NCBI GenBank assembly: GCA_902826225.1
Contig: CADEED010000007.1
Span: 1 to 52,650, forward strand
Source: an uncultured Pseudomonadota bacterium
GTDB taxonomy: Bacteria > Pseudomonadota > Gammaproteobacteria > Steroidobacterales > Steroidobacteraceae
DNA length: 52,650 bases
Reading direction: 5' to 3'
How positions within the stretch are numbered: position 1 is the first letter of the stretch; each line of letters opens with the position of its first letter. The position numbers and the translations under genes are program-made. The notes beneath the pieces are model-generated. The model ran no database searches and was not told the origin of the DNA. It was given only the letters and a program-made list of their open reading frames with translations. Positions 17,606 through 26,009 of this stretch are shown in pieces.

Positions 17606-20600
17606 GCTTCGTTCTCAGGACCGCCATCGCGGCGCTGTGCGCCGGCGTCGCGCTGACCGCCATCGCCGCGCCCAGGAAGAAGGAACAGACCGTCGGCGAC
17701 CTCGCCACGCGTCCCGTCGTCATCCAGCCCGACCAGAAGGTCGAGGCCAGCGCGTCGCGCGCCATGGAGAACTACAAGCGCTTCCTCGAGCTGCAGAAGA
17801 CCGATCCGCAACTGCGCGCCGAAGCGTTGCGCCGTCTCGGCGACCTCAACATGGAAGCCGGCGAAGGCGAACGCATGGCGGGCGAGGCCGGGACGATCGA
17901 TGCGCAGGGCGCCGAGGCCATCAAGCTCTACACGAGCCTGCTCAAGAGCTACCCCGACTATCCGCGCAACGACCAGGTGCTCTACCAGCTCGCGCGCGCC
18001 TACGAGACCACCGGCCAGCCCGAGAAGGCGCTCTCGACTCTCGACGAAGTCATCCGCAAATTTCCGCGCACGCCGCAGCTCGACGAGGTGCAGTTCCGCC
18101 GCGGCGAGCTGCTGTTCTCGGCGAAGGACTACCGCAATGCGCAGAGCGCTTACCAGGTCGTCGTGTCGAAGGGCGACAAGTCCACCTTCCTCACGCAGAG
18201 CCTCTACAAGCACGGCTGGTCGCTGTTCAAGCAGGGTCTGAACGACGACAGCCTGCCGTCCTTCGCGGGCGTGCTCGATCGCACGATGCTGACGAAAGCC
18301 GACCACAAGCTGATCCCGGTGGACAAGCTCGCCCGCGCGAACCGCGAGCTCGCCGACGACACGCTGCGCGTCATGGCCGTCACCTTCTCGTACGATGACG
18401 ACTCGGTCGGCGCCATCGAAAAATTCCTCTCGGGCCACGGCAACCCGGCGTACGCGCCCATCGTCTATTCGCGGCTCGGCGATCTGTACGTCGAAAAAGA
18501 ACGCTTCCAGGACGCCGCGGCCGTGTACCGCGCCTACGCGACGCGCGAGCCGAACAGCGAGTTCTCGCCGGGACTCTCGCAGCAGGCGATCGAGGCCTAC
18601 CGCAAGGGCGGGTTCACCGAGCTCGTCCTCGACGGCAAGCGCGAGTACGTGGCGCTCTACAATTACGGTACGTCGTTCTGGCAGGGCCGCAACAAGGCCG
18701 ACTACCCGAACATCGCCAAGGAACTGAAGCTCAATCTCAAGGACGTCGCCACGTACTTCCACGCGACCGCGCAGAAGTCGAAGAAGCCCGACGAGTTCCT
18801 CGAGGCCGCGCGCTGGTATCGCACCTATCTCGAATCGTTCCCGGACGATCCGGATTCGTTCGGCACGAACTACCTGCTGTCCGAGACGCTGTACGAGGCG
18901 AAGGACTACCAGACGGCCGCCGCGGAGTTCACGAAGACCGCCTACGTCTACCCGCGCAATCCCCGCTCGGCCGCGGCCGCCTATGCCGCGCTCGGCTCGT
19001 ACGCGAAGTACGAGGAGGCGCTGCCGGCCGCGCAGAAGATCGAAGCGCACAAGGCCGCCGTGGATGCCGGCGTGAAGTTCGGCACGAGTTTCCCCGAACA
19101 TCCGGACAGCGCCGGCGTGCTCACGCGTGCCGCCGAGGACATCTTCGAGACGAAGGACCTGCAGCGTTCGATCGAGGTCGCGAACCTGGTGCTCGCGCAC
19201 CAGCCGCCCGCCGACCAGCCGAAGCGTCGCATCGCGTACACCATCATCGGACAGTCGAATTTCGATCTCCTGCAGTTCAACGAGGCGGAGAAAGGCTTCA
19301 TCGCGGCGCGCGCGCTGCTGCCGCCGAACGACAAGATGGTGTCGGATCTCACCGAGCGCATCGCGTCGTCCGTGTATCGCCAGGCCGAGGCCAAGCAGAA
19401 GGCCGGGGACAATCTCGGCGCGGTCGACGACTTCCTGCGCATCGCGCAGGTCGCGGGTTCCTCGAAGATCGCCGCGCAGGCGCAGTACGACGCGGGCGCG
19501 AGCCTCATCAATCTCAAGGAGTACCCGCGCGCCATCCAGGTGCTCGAGCGCTTCCGCGGAGACAACCCGAAGAGTGAGTACACCGCCGACGTGACGCGCA
19601 AGCTGGCGGTCGCCTACAGCGAGACGGGCCAGGCCGGCTCGGCCGCCGTGGAGTTCGAGCGCATCGCGTCGAATCCCGCGGAGTCCAGAGATGTCCAACG
19701 CGAGGCGACGCTGTCGGCCGCGGATCTGTACACCAAGGCCAACAACACGCCCAAGGCCGTGACGATGCTCGAGCGCTTCGTCGTCACGTACCCGACCCCC
19801 GTTTCCGATTCGATCGAGGCACGGCAGAAGCTCGCCGACATCGCCGCGACCGCCGGCAACACCGAGACGCAGCGCCGCTGGCAGCGCGAAATCGTCGCGG
19901 CGGACCGGAATGCGGGCTCGGGGCGCACCGATCGCACGCAGTACCTCGCGGCGAAATCCACACTCGCGCTGGCGTCACCGACGCGCGACGAGTTCCGCAG
20001 CATCGCGCTGACGCTGCCGCTCAAGACGAGCCTCACGAAGAAGAAGAAGTCGATGCAGGCGGCGCTCGACGCCTACAAGTCCGCCGCCGACTACCGCGTC
20101 GCCGAAGTGACCACGCTCGCCACCTACGAGATCGCGGAGATCTACCGCAAGCTGGGCCAGGACATCATGAAGTCCGAGCGGCCGAAGAAGCTCGCGGCGG
20201 AGCAGCTCGACGAGTACAACTCGTTGCTCGAAGAGCAGGCTTTCCCCTTCGAAGAGGATGCGATCAAGACCCACGAGCTGAATACGAAGCGCACGCGCGA
20301 AGCCATCTACGACGAGGGCGTGAAGAAGAGCTTCACCGCCCTCGCCGAACTCAAGCCGGGACGCTACGGCAAGACCGAGATCATGGGCGCGTCGTTCGAC
20401 ACGCTCGTGCCGGCCGCGCCGCCGCCGCCGCCGATGCCCGATCCGCCGATCGCGGTTCCCGCCGATCCGACCGCGCCGCCCGCGAAGGATCCCGCTGCCA
20501 CCGGGGCGGCGCCGGTCGTGCCTGCCGGGCCCGTGATCCCGAAACCGCCGGCGCGGGCCACGCAGGAATACGCACGCGCGATGCAGCTCATGCGCGGCGG

Positions 20601-21111
20601 AGATCCGACGCAGGCGATCCTGGAGTTCCAGGTGATGACGCAGTCGTACCCGGAGCTGTCGGGTCCGCACGCGAATCTCGGCATTCTCTACCGCAACACG
20701 AATCAGCTCGCGGAGGCGGAGAAATCACTCGCGAAGGCGACCGAGCTGTCGCCCTGGGATGCCGCGACCTGGACCGAGTACGGCCTCACGCTGCGCCAGG
20801 CGGGCAAGTTCCCGGAAGCGCGCGTAGCCTACGAGAAGGCGCTGGCCGCGAACGCGTCCTACGCGCCGGCGCACCGGAATCTTGGTGTGCTGCTCGACCT
20901 GTATCTCGATGATCCGCTGACCGCGCAGGCCGAGTTCGAGACCTACAAGACCCTGACCGGCGAAGACAAGCCCGTCAGCGGCTGGCTCGCCGAGCTTAGG
21001 TCGCGCAACAAGGTGTCCCAGCCGAAGGCCGCGCAGCCCGAAGCGGCCCCCGCCGAGCAGGCACCGGCCCCGACGGACGAGTCCCGGCCCCCACAGGGAG
21101 GTTCGACATGA
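17602..21111 (+). CDS. Large periplasmic TPR-repeat protein (1169 aa)
   Basis: The GTG start overlaps the upstream stop (GTGA) and is preceded by GGAGGTG. Signal peptide (AIAALCAGVALTAIAAP), then a long array of TPR/Sel1-like helices. Examples are VLYQLARAYETTGQPEKALSTLDE, IVYSRLGDLYVEKERFQDAAA, and SAAAAYAALGSYAKYEEAL. A Pro-rich linker (about residues 938-985) separates a second, canonical TPR block at about 987-1150 (HANLGILYRNTNQLAEAEKS, TEYGLTLRQAGKFPEARVAY). Such an array could span much of the periplasm. The ATG of the next gene overlaps its stop. Family and location are clear from sequence; the role as scaffold for the ExbBD/TonB-like motor is inferred from operon position. Confidence 0.82.
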   Translation: MSFVLRTAIAALCAGVALTAIAAPRKKEQTVGDLATRPVVIQPDQKVEASASRAMENYKRFLELQKTDPQLRAEALRRLGDLNMEAGEGERMAGEAGTIDAQGAEAIKLYTSLLKSYPDYPRNDQVLYQLARAYETTGQPEKALSTLDEVIRKFPRTPQLDEVQFRRGELLFSAKDYRNAQSAYQVVVSKGDKSTFLTQSLYKHGWSLFKQGLNDDSLPSFAGVLDRTMLTKADHKLIPVDKLARANRELADDTLRVMAVTFSYDDDSVGAIEKFLSGHGNPAYAPIVYSRLGDLYVEKERFQDAAAVYRAYATREPNSEFSPGLSQQAIEAYRKGGFTELVLDGKREYVALYNYGTSFWQGRNKADYPNIAKELKLNLKDVATYFHATAQKSKKPDEFLEAARWYRTYLESFPDDPDSFGTNYLLSETLYEAKDYQTAAAEFTKTAYVYPRNPRSAAAAYAALGSYAKYEEALPAAQKIEAHKAAVDAGVKFGTSFPEHPDSAGVLTRAAEDIFETKDLQRSIEVANLVLAHQPPADQPKRRIAYTIIGQSNFDLLQFNEAEKGFIAARALLPPNDKMVSDLTERIASSVYRQAEAKQKAGDNLGAVDDFLRIAQVAGSSKIAAQAQYDAGASLINLKEYPRAIQVLERFRGDNPKSEYTADVTRKLAVAYSETGQAGSAAVEFERIASNPAESRDVQREATLSAADLYTKANNTPKAVTMLERFVVTYPTPVSDSIEARQKLADIAATAGNTETQRRWQREIVAADRNAGSGRTDRTQYLAAKSTLALASPTRDEFRSIALTLPLKTSLTKKKKSMQAALDAYKSAADYRVAEVTTLATYEIAEIYRKLGQDIMKSERPKKLAAEQLDEYNSLLEEQAFPFEEDAIKTHELNTKRTREAIYDEGVKKSFTALAELKPGRYGKTEIMGASFDTLVPAAPPPPPMPDPPIAVPADPTAPPAKDPAATGAAPVVPAGPVIPKPPARATQEYARAMQLMRGGDPTQAILEFQVMTQSYPELSGPHANLGILYRNTNQLAEAEKSLAKATELSPWDAATWTEYGLTLRQAGKFPEARVAYEKALAANASYAPAHRNLGVLLDLYLDDPLTAQAEFETYKTLTGEDKPVSGWLAELRSRNKVSQPKAAQPEAAPAEQAPAPTDESRPPQGGST

Positions 21112-21581
21112 ACAAACTGATATTCGCCGCGCTGCTGTTGTTAGCCGCCGCGGCGGTCGCACAGACGCCGCCTGCCGGAGGACCCCCGCCGGATTCGATG
21201 GAGCCCGGCGTCAACACTTCGGCGCCCGCCCAGGCGTCGCCGTCCGCGACGCCCCCGGCCGCGAAGCCGGCCGCCACCCCGCAGCCGGCCGCTAACAACC
21301 CGCCGGCCGCCGCGCGCCCGGCTGCCCCGAAGAAAGGCAACGCCAAGGACTACCTGGACCTCGAGTCCTCGCAGATCACCGGCAACCGCGAACTGCCGAA
21401 GGTGCTCTACATCGTCCCGTGGCGCAGCGCGGAGCTGGGCGATCTCGTAGGGCGGCCCGTGAACAGCTTGTTGGACGAGGTCCTGGAGCCCGTGGACCGC
21501 GACGTATTTCGCCGGCAGAACCGGTACTTCGAAGCGCTGCAGCCGAACACGGCGGCCCCGGCGCCCAAGCCTGAGAAGTAA
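21108..21581 (+). CDS. Small exported Pro/Ala-rich protein, unknown function
   Basis: 157 residues, starting at an ATG that overlaps the previous stop (ATGA). Signal peptide ends near AAVAQ. A low-complexity Pro/Ala stretch (about residues 20-77) leads into a short folded segment with DYLDLESSQITGNRELPK, VLYIVPWRSAELGDLVGRP and LLDEVLEPVDRDVFRRQNRY. The ITGNRELPKVLYIVPW segment looks like a genuine conserved core rather than random coding. The architecture (signal, flexible linker, small domain) suits a periplasmic adaptor. It is the last gene before a 79-bp gap and the ExbB gene. No family recognised. Confidence 0.7.
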   Translation: MNKLIFAALLLLAAAAVAQTPPAGGPPPDSMEPGVNTSAPAQASPSATPPAAKPAATPQPAANNPPAAARPAAPKKGNAKDYLDLESSQITGNRELPKVLYIVPWRSAELGDLVGRPVNSLLDEVLEPVDRDVFRRQNRYFEALQPNTAAPAPKPEK

Positions 21582-21660
21582 ATCGCAGTTTTTGTCACTT
21601 ATGTAACGCAATCTTGGCGCGCTCAGGCATTCGAGCCGCTAATTTTTCGAGGAGTTTGAC

Positions 21661-22359
21661 GTGGGAACCATCAACGGAATCATCACTTTCTTCAAGGACG
21701 GCGGCTTCTTCCTGTGGCCGCTCGTCATCATCTTCGTCGTGGGTGTCGCCATCGCCATCGAGCGCTGGGTGTACCTGACGATAGAGACCTCCAGGAACCG
21801 CTCGTTGTGGGACGAAGTCGCCCCGCATCTCGGCGCCGGCAACTTCAAGCAGGCCATCACGCTCGCGAACAACTCGCAGGCGCAGATCGGCACCGTGCTC
21901 AAGTACGGTCTCGCGCGCCTGTCGACGGCACGCCGCCGTGACGACATCCAGCAGGCGATGGAAGAGTCGCTGCTCGAGATCGTCCCGCGTCTCGAGAAGC
22001 GCACTCACTACCTGAGCGCGCTCGCGAACATCGGCATGCTCGTCGGTCTGTTGGGCACCATCATGGCGCTCATCCACGCCTTCGGCGCGGTGTCGCAGGC
22101 GAACCCGGCCGAGAAGGCCTCGCTGCTCGCCGCCGCCATCTCCGAAGCCATGAACAACACGGCGTCTGGTCTCTTCGTCGCCATCGTGCTGCTGCTGTCG
22201 CACATGTTCCTGGAAGCGAAGACGACGTCGCTCATCGACAGCCTCGAGATCGCGGTGGTCAAGTTCCTGAACTCGATCACCGAGCGCTACTCGGAACCCG
22301 CTGCCCCGGCCCCGCAGGGCGGCATGGCTCCGCGCGCGCCCGCTCCGCGTCCTGCCTGA
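21661..22359 (+). CDS. MotA/TolQ/ExbB-family proton channel protein
   Basis: 232 residues from GTG with GAGGAG upstream. Three membrane segments are visible: about 17-37 (FFLWPLVIIFVVGVAIAIER), about 116-138 (ANIGMLVGLLGTIMALIHAF) and about 165-187 (ASGLFVAIVLLLSHMFLEA). The GLLGTIMALIHAF and EAMNNTASGLFVAI motifs are hallmarks of TolQ/ExbB subunits, which form the inner-membrane pentamer that uses the proton gradient to move ExbD/TolR. It is followed within 45 bp by two ExbD/TolR genes and a TonB-like gene. The C-terminal tail is Pro/Ala-rich. As a MotA/TolQ/ExbB family member the call is firm; the driven process is unknown. Confidence 0.93.
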   Translation: MGTINGIITFFKDGGFFLWPLVIIFVVGVAIAIERWVYLTIETSRNRSLWDEVAPHLGAGNFKQAITLANNSQAQIGTVLKYGLARLSTARRRDDIQQAMEESLLEIVPRLEKRTHYLSALANIGMLVGLLGTIMALIHAFGAVSQANPAEKASLLAAAISEAMNNTASGLFVAIVLLLSHMFLEAKTTSLIDSLEIAVVKFLNSITERYSEPAAPAPQGGMAPRAPAPRPA

Positions 22360-22404
22360 TTGCTGGCTTCCGTTCTCGCCTAGCAAACTGCAGAGGAACC
22401 GACG

Positions 22405-22944
22405 ATGGCTTCATCCAAGCTTGCCGCCCGCTCGATTCGCAATCATGCGAAGTACAAGGGCCGCAATGACCTGAACATCGTGCCGATGATCGACATGATG
22501 GTCATCCTCGTGTTCTTCCTGCTGTTCACGGCCGTGTTCTCCAACACGAACATCCTCGAGCTGAATCTCCCGGCGCCCAACTCCTCGGTGCCGGAGCTTC
22601 CGAAGGGCCTGAATCTCGAGGTGATCGTGCGTGGCGACCGGATCGAGATCGCGGATCGCAATTCCGGCATCCTGCGCTCGCTGCCGAAGCAGGGCGCCGA
22701 CTACGACTACAAGGGCCTCTCCGAGTACCTGCAGTTCGTGAAGAGCAAGTACCGCGACACCATCGCCGCGAGCGTGCTGCTCGAGCCGAACATTCCCTAC
22801 GACGTGCTCGTCCAGACGATGGACAACACGCGCGTGTGGCAGACCGGTACGGGCCCGAGCCTGCAGAGCATCGAGCTGTTCCCCGACATCTCCGTCGGTG
22901 ACGCGCCGCTGACGGGCGCCGCCGCGACGGGAGCCGCGAAATGA
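22405..22944 (+). CDS. ExbD/TolR-family protein, first copy
   Basis: 179 residues, with AGAGGAA upstream of the ATG. A short basic cytoplasmic N-terminus leads into one transmembrane helix (IVPMIDMMVILVFFLLF) that carries the proton-relay aspartate (Asp30, equivalent to Asp25 of E. coli ExbD), then a periplasmic domain (NTNILELNLPAPNSSVPELP). It works with the TolQ/ExbB channel encoded 45 bp upstream. Its stop overlaps the ATG of a second ExbD (ATGA). Two distinct ExbD/TolR proteins suggest an asymmetric rotor like AglQ/AglS in myxobacteria (inference). Confidence 0.92.
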   Translation: MASSKLAARSIRNHAKYKGRNDLNIVPMIDMMVILVFFLLFTAVFSNTNILELNLPAPNSSVPELPKGLNLEVIVRGDRIEIADRNSGILRSLPKQGADYDYKGLSEYLQFVKSKYRDTIAASVLLEPNIPYDVLVQTMDNTRVWQTGTGPSLQSIELFPDISVGDAPLTGAAATGAAK

Positions 22945-23447
22945 CCCCGTATCGCATCAAGAAGCACCGCCAGCGCGGTCATCACGGCAACCACATGGCG
23001 CTGGTGCCGTTCATCGACATGCTGACGATGCTCGTCGTCTTCCTGCTCTTGCACAGCTCGGACGTCGAGATCCTGCCGAACACCAAGCAGATCACCATTC
23101 CGCAGTCGATCGCCGAGATCAAACCGCGCGAGACCGTCACCGTGATGGTGACGAAGGACGAGCTGCTCGTTAACGGCCGCGTGGTGGGCAAGGTGTCGGA
23201 GCTCGCCGACCCGAACGCCGCGCTGATCATCGAGCCGCTGCGCCTCGCGTTGCAGGAACAGAACGACAGCAGCTTGCGCAACACCGCGCAGCAGGACCTG
23301 GCCGATCGCGAAGTCACGATCATGGGTGACAAGGGCACACCGTTCACGGTGCTCAAGCGCGTGATGGCCACGGCAACCGCCGCCGACTACGGCAAGGTCT
23401 CGCTCGCCGTCATCCAGAAAGAAGTCGAAGTCGGAGCCGGTGCATGA
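22941..23447 (+). CDS. ExbD/TolR-family protein, second copy
   Basis: 168 residues. ATG overlaps the first ExbD stop. One transmembrane helix (ALVPFIDMLTMLVVFLLL) holds the conserved proton-relay Asp26, followed by a periplasmic region with KQITIPQSIAEIKPRETVTV. It is only distantly similar to the first copy outside the membrane helix, so the two are not a recent duplication. It is a TolR/ExbD partner of the 21661-22359 channel. Its stop overlaps the ATG of the TonB-like gene. Confidence 0.92.
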   Translation: MTPYRIKKHRQRGHHGNHMALVPFIDMLTMLVVFLLLHSSDVEILPNTKQITIPQSIAEIKPRETVTVMVTKDELLVNGRVVGKVSELADPNAALIIEPLRLALQEQNDSSLRNTAQQDLADREVTIMGDKGTPFTVLKRVMATATAADYGKVSLAVIQKEVEVGAGA

Positions 23448-24355
23448 GCCTGGGCCTCGCACCTTATTTCCGTCGATTCGAACTTCCGTGGGCGACCACG
23501 GAGGAGACGGAGCACAAGTTCAAGAAGCTGCTCCGCATCCTGCTCATCATCTCTACGGTGCTGGCCATCATCATCTGGCTGCTGCCGATGCCGAAGAAGG
23601 CGAAGCCGAGTGTGCAGGACCTGCCGGATCGCGTCGTGCAGCTCATCGTCGAGAGACCGAAACCGCCGCCGCCGCCCCCGCCGCCGGAGCCGGAGAAGCA
23701 GCCGGAACCCGACAAGCCGAAGCCGGTCGAGCAGCCGAAGCCCACGGAGAAGCCGAAGCCGGACGTGCGCAAGCAGGGCATGCTCGCGCTGGCCGACGAG
23801 CTCGCCGATCTGCGCGACCAGAACCTGGATCTCAAGGATCCGCAGCTGAAGACGCCGGTGGCGGACGCGCGCTCGGAGCGCAACCTCATCACGTCGAACG
23901 CCGGACGCACGTCGGGCGGCATCAACACCGCGAACATGGCGCGCGGCTTCGGCGGTGGCGCCGGCGCCATCGGCACGCACACCTCGACGCAGGTCAACCA
24001 CAACGCGGGCCTCGATCCGAATGCGGGTGGCCGCGTGCAGCGCTCGGGCACGAGCGGCAAGGCCTCGCGCGCGCGCGAGGAAGTGGAGATCGTCTTCGAT
24101 CGCAACAAGGGTGCGCTGTACGCGCTCTACGGCCGCGCGCTGCGCGACCAGCCGGATCTCGCGGGCAAGCTGGTGCTGGAATTCACGATCGCGCCGACGG
24201 GCGAGATCACCGCGTGCCGCGTCGTGTCGAGCGAACTCAACGATCCCGAGCTCGAGAAGAAGATCGTCGCGCGTGTGCGCCTCATTCGCTTCAAGTCTGC
24301 GGACGTCGAACCGCTGACCGTCAGTAAACCGATCGACTTCTTCCCGGCGGCGTGA
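23444..24355 (+). CDS. TonB-like protein with AgmX/PglI-type C-terminal domain
   Basis: 303 residues. A cytoplasmic N-terminus and one inner-membrane helix (LLRILLIISTVLAIIIWLL, about 29-47) are followed by a long Pro/Lys/Glu linker (about 69-112), then a Gly/Asn/Thr-rich region. The C-terminal domain (about 205-300) reads VEIVFDRNKGALYALYGRAL, LVLEFTIAPTGEITACRVVS and KKIVARVRLIRF. The membrane-helix plus Pro-linker plus C-domain layout is TonB-like. The C-domain fits the AgmX/PglI family known from gliding (Glt/Agl) machinery in Myxococcus. It would be the moving rod that carries force from the ExbBD motor to the TPR/outer-membrane parts. Role inferred. Confidence 0.85.
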   Translation: MSLGLAPYFRRFELPWATTEETEHKFKKLLRILLIISTVLAIIIWLLPMPKKAKPSVQDLPDRVVQLIVERPKPPPPPPPPEPEKQPEPDKPKPVEQPKPTEKPKPDVRKQGMLALADELADLRDQNLDLKDPQLKTPVADARSERNLITSNAGRTSGGINTANMARGFGGGAGAIGTHTSTQVNHNAGLDPNAGGRVQRSGTSGKASRAREEVEIVFDRNKGALYALYGRALRDQPDLAGKLVLEFTIAPTGEITACRVVSSELNDPELEKKIVARVRLIRFKSADVEPLTVSKPIDFFPAA

Positions 24356-24369
24356 CCTCAGGGGCGCCC

Positions 24370-24729
24370 GTGAATCTCCAGTCGGAAATCACCTATTTCT
24401 CGGAGAACGCGGCGAACGACAAGGCCCGGCTCCTGGCGAGCTTCCTGTCGGAACTCACCGTGGAAGCGCGCGCGACATACGGCGCGTCGCACGAGAGCGT
24501 GCACGACGGGGCGCGGTTGCGCTTCGTCAACGAAACCTGCCATCGCGTCACCAAGCTCATCGAGCAGTACCTGGGCGACGACAAGACGCGGCCGGCGGAC
24601 GACGTGGTGATCCGGATGTTGTTGTCACCGCGGGCGGACAAGACTGCGGAGCGGATGGTGCAGGCGGCCTACAGGCGGGCGCTGCAGAACTTCGAGCGGT
24701 ATGACACTACGGTGTTCATGAGCACTTAG
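24370..24729 (+). CDS. Small hypothetical protein at end of the motor operon
   Basis: 119 residues from GTG 24370 with AGGGGC upstream; GTG 24352, which overlaps the TonB-like stop, is the alternative. No signal peptide or membrane helix; the sequence is Glu/Lys/Arg-rich and helical (NDKARLLASFLSELTVEARATYG, RVTKLIEQYLGDDKTRPADDVV). It is probably cytoplasmic. Placed directly after the TonB-like gene, it may be a regulator or assembly factor of the motor, but I recognise no family. It is real by length, coding texture and tight spacing. Confidence 0.65.
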   Translation: MNLQSEITYFSENAANDKARLLASFLSELTVEARATYGASHESVHDGARLRFVNETCHRVTKLIEQYLGDDKTRPADDVVIRMLLSPRADKTAERMVQAAYRRALQNFERYDTTVFMST

Positions 24730-24756
24730 GATCGGGCGCGTCGCCTGGCTACTGGC

Positions 24757-24963
24757 GCCGGCTTTCATTCGGATCCTTCCGAAGCCCTCAGGGAGATCGC
24801 GCTTCGAGAATTCCCGGCCGGGAATTCTCGGCGTTCGCTCGTCGTCGCTACGCGGCTTTCAGCAAATTAAAGGGCGCACCTGACGGGGCTCCACCACGCC
24901 GCGTGGCCGCTCCTCCTCGCCGATCTCCATGAGGGCTTCGGAAGGATCCGAATGAAGGCCGGC
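24757..24963. mobile_element. MITE-like element: 42-bp inverted repeats around ~123 bp
   Basis: Positions 24757-24798 match the reverse complement of 24922-24963 at 40 of 42 bases. Arms begin GCCGGC and contain GGATCCTTCCGAAGCCCTC. The interior holds a second palindrome (24805-24830) and no open frame of substance. It lies in a 376-bp gap between unrelated transcription units, as expected for a non-autonomous inverted-repeat element. I see no clear target-site duplication and no transposase in the window, so mobility is inferred. It could alternatively form a cruciform or a strong transcription barrier. Confidence 0.6.
24805..24830. repeat. Perfect 26-bp palindrome inside the MITE-like element
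   Basis: The left half is CGAGAATTCCCGG and the right half its exact reverse complement, with no spacer. This lies just inside the left 42-bp arm of the 24757-24963 element. It could be a binding site for a dimeric protein or simply part of the folded structure of the mobile element. Confidence 0.75.
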
Positions 24964-25070
24964 TCGCGGTTCATCCGCCGCTGCACCCGATCCCACGCCT
25001 TCGAGAAAAACGCGCTTCCGTGCCGCTCTCAGGTCGTTCGCCCGGCGGGGAGAGGGGAGTAGGCTGGGGG

Positions 25071-25097
25071 TGTCACAGGGACGCGGCGTCAGTCGTC
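25071..25097 (+). promoter_or_regulatory. ECF41-type promoter of the sigma-factor gene (autoregulation)
   Basis: TGTCACA (25071-25077), exactly 16 bases, then CGTC (25094-25097). This is the promoter motif known for ECF41 sigma factors. The same motif with the same spacing precedes the partner gene at 26010. Only 8 bases separate CGTC from the ATG at 25106, so the transcript should start at or almost at the start codon. Confidence 0.85.
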
Positions 25098-25105
25098 TCA
25101 GGGGT

Positions 25106-26002
25106 ATGGAACGCACACGAGCGGGTAGTGAGCGGCGGGTGGCGGTGTTCGAGGAGCACCGGGGGCGGTTGCGGGGGATTGCTTACCGCATGCTCGGATC
25201 GCGGGCGGATGCGGATGACATCGTGCAGGAGGCCTGGCTGCGGTGGGATCGGGCGGCCAGCGATGACATCAGATCGGCGGAGGCCTGGCTCGTCACCGCG
25301 ACGACGCGGTTGAGTATCGACAAGCTGCGGCAGTTGCGGGCGGAGCGCGAGAGCTATGTCGGGCCGTGGCTGCCGGAACCGATGTCCATCCAGACGGCGC
25401 CCCCGGCGGATCGAGCGACGGAGCTGGCGTCGGACCTGTCGGTTGCGTTCCTCGCGGTGCTCGAGCGGCTGGCGCCCGAGGAGCGGGCGGCGTTCCTGCT
25501 GCACGAACTGTTCGACTCGGGCTATGGCGACATCGCGCGGATCCTCGGCAAGAGCGAGACGGCGTGCCGGCAGATCGTGAGCCGGGCCCGCAAGCGCGTG
25601 CGTGAGGACCAGCCGCGGGTGCACGTGAGCGCGGCGGCGCGCACCCGTCTGTTGCGTCGCCTCGTGGACGCGGTGCAGACGCAGGATCCGGCGGCGCTGG
25701 TCGCGGTGTTGTCGTCCGACGCGACGTGGACCTCGGACGGCGGCGGCAAGGCGAAGGCGGCCAAGAAGATCGTGCGGGGCGCCGAGCACGTCGCGCGCTT
25801 CGCAACCGGCGTTTTCCATCGCTATCTCGCGCACCTCGAATTCCGCGACATCGTCGTCAATGGCGAGCCGGGTATCGCGGCGATGCATGACGGCCGCGTG
25901 ATCTCGGTGATCAGCATTCTCACGGACGGCGAGAGGATCCTCGGCGTCTACAGCATCCTGAATCCCGACAAGCTGCACGCGCTCGATCCCGTGCATCACT
26001 GA
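25106..26002 (+). CDS. ECF41-family (SigJ-type) RNA polymerase sigma factor with SnoaL-like extension
   Basis: 298 residues. Sigma region 2 (AYRMLGSRADADDIVQEAWLRW, about 27-47) and region 4 (GYGDIARILGKSETACRQIVS, about 139-159) are followed by a C-terminal SnoaL-like domain. Three ECF41 marks are present: WLPEP in the linker (88-92), DGGGK (211-215) and NPDKL near the end (286-290). In this family the extension controls activity in place of an anti-sigma factor. The start ATG lies just after its own ECF41 promoter; a GTG at 25070 would put the promoter inside the gene and is rejected. It pairs with the AhpD-like gene downstream. Confidence 0.93.
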   Translation: MERTRAGSERRVAVFEEHRGRLRGIAYRMLGSRADADDIVQEAWLRWDRAASDDIRSAEAWLVTATTRLSIDKLRQLRAERESYVGPWLPEPMSIQTAPPADRATELASDLSVAFLAVLERLAPEERAAFLLHELFDSGYGDIARILGKSETACRQIVSRARKRVREDQPRVHVSAAARTRLLRRLVDAVQTQDPAALVAVLSSDATWTSDGGGKAKAAKKIVRGAEHVARFATGVFHRYLAHLEFRDIVVNGEPGIAAMHDGRVISVISILTDGERILGVYSILNPDKLHALDPVHH

Positions 26003-26009
26003 CTCGCGC

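Noticed and set aside
23444..24355. Ordinary TonB for iron uptake
   Set aside because: The C-domain fits AgmX/PglI better, two ExbD are present, and no TonB-dependent receptor or siderophore gene is near.
25070..25105. Longer sigma-factor start at GTG 25070
   Set aside because: It would place the ECF41 promoter (25071-25097) inside the coding region and adds residues not typical of the family.
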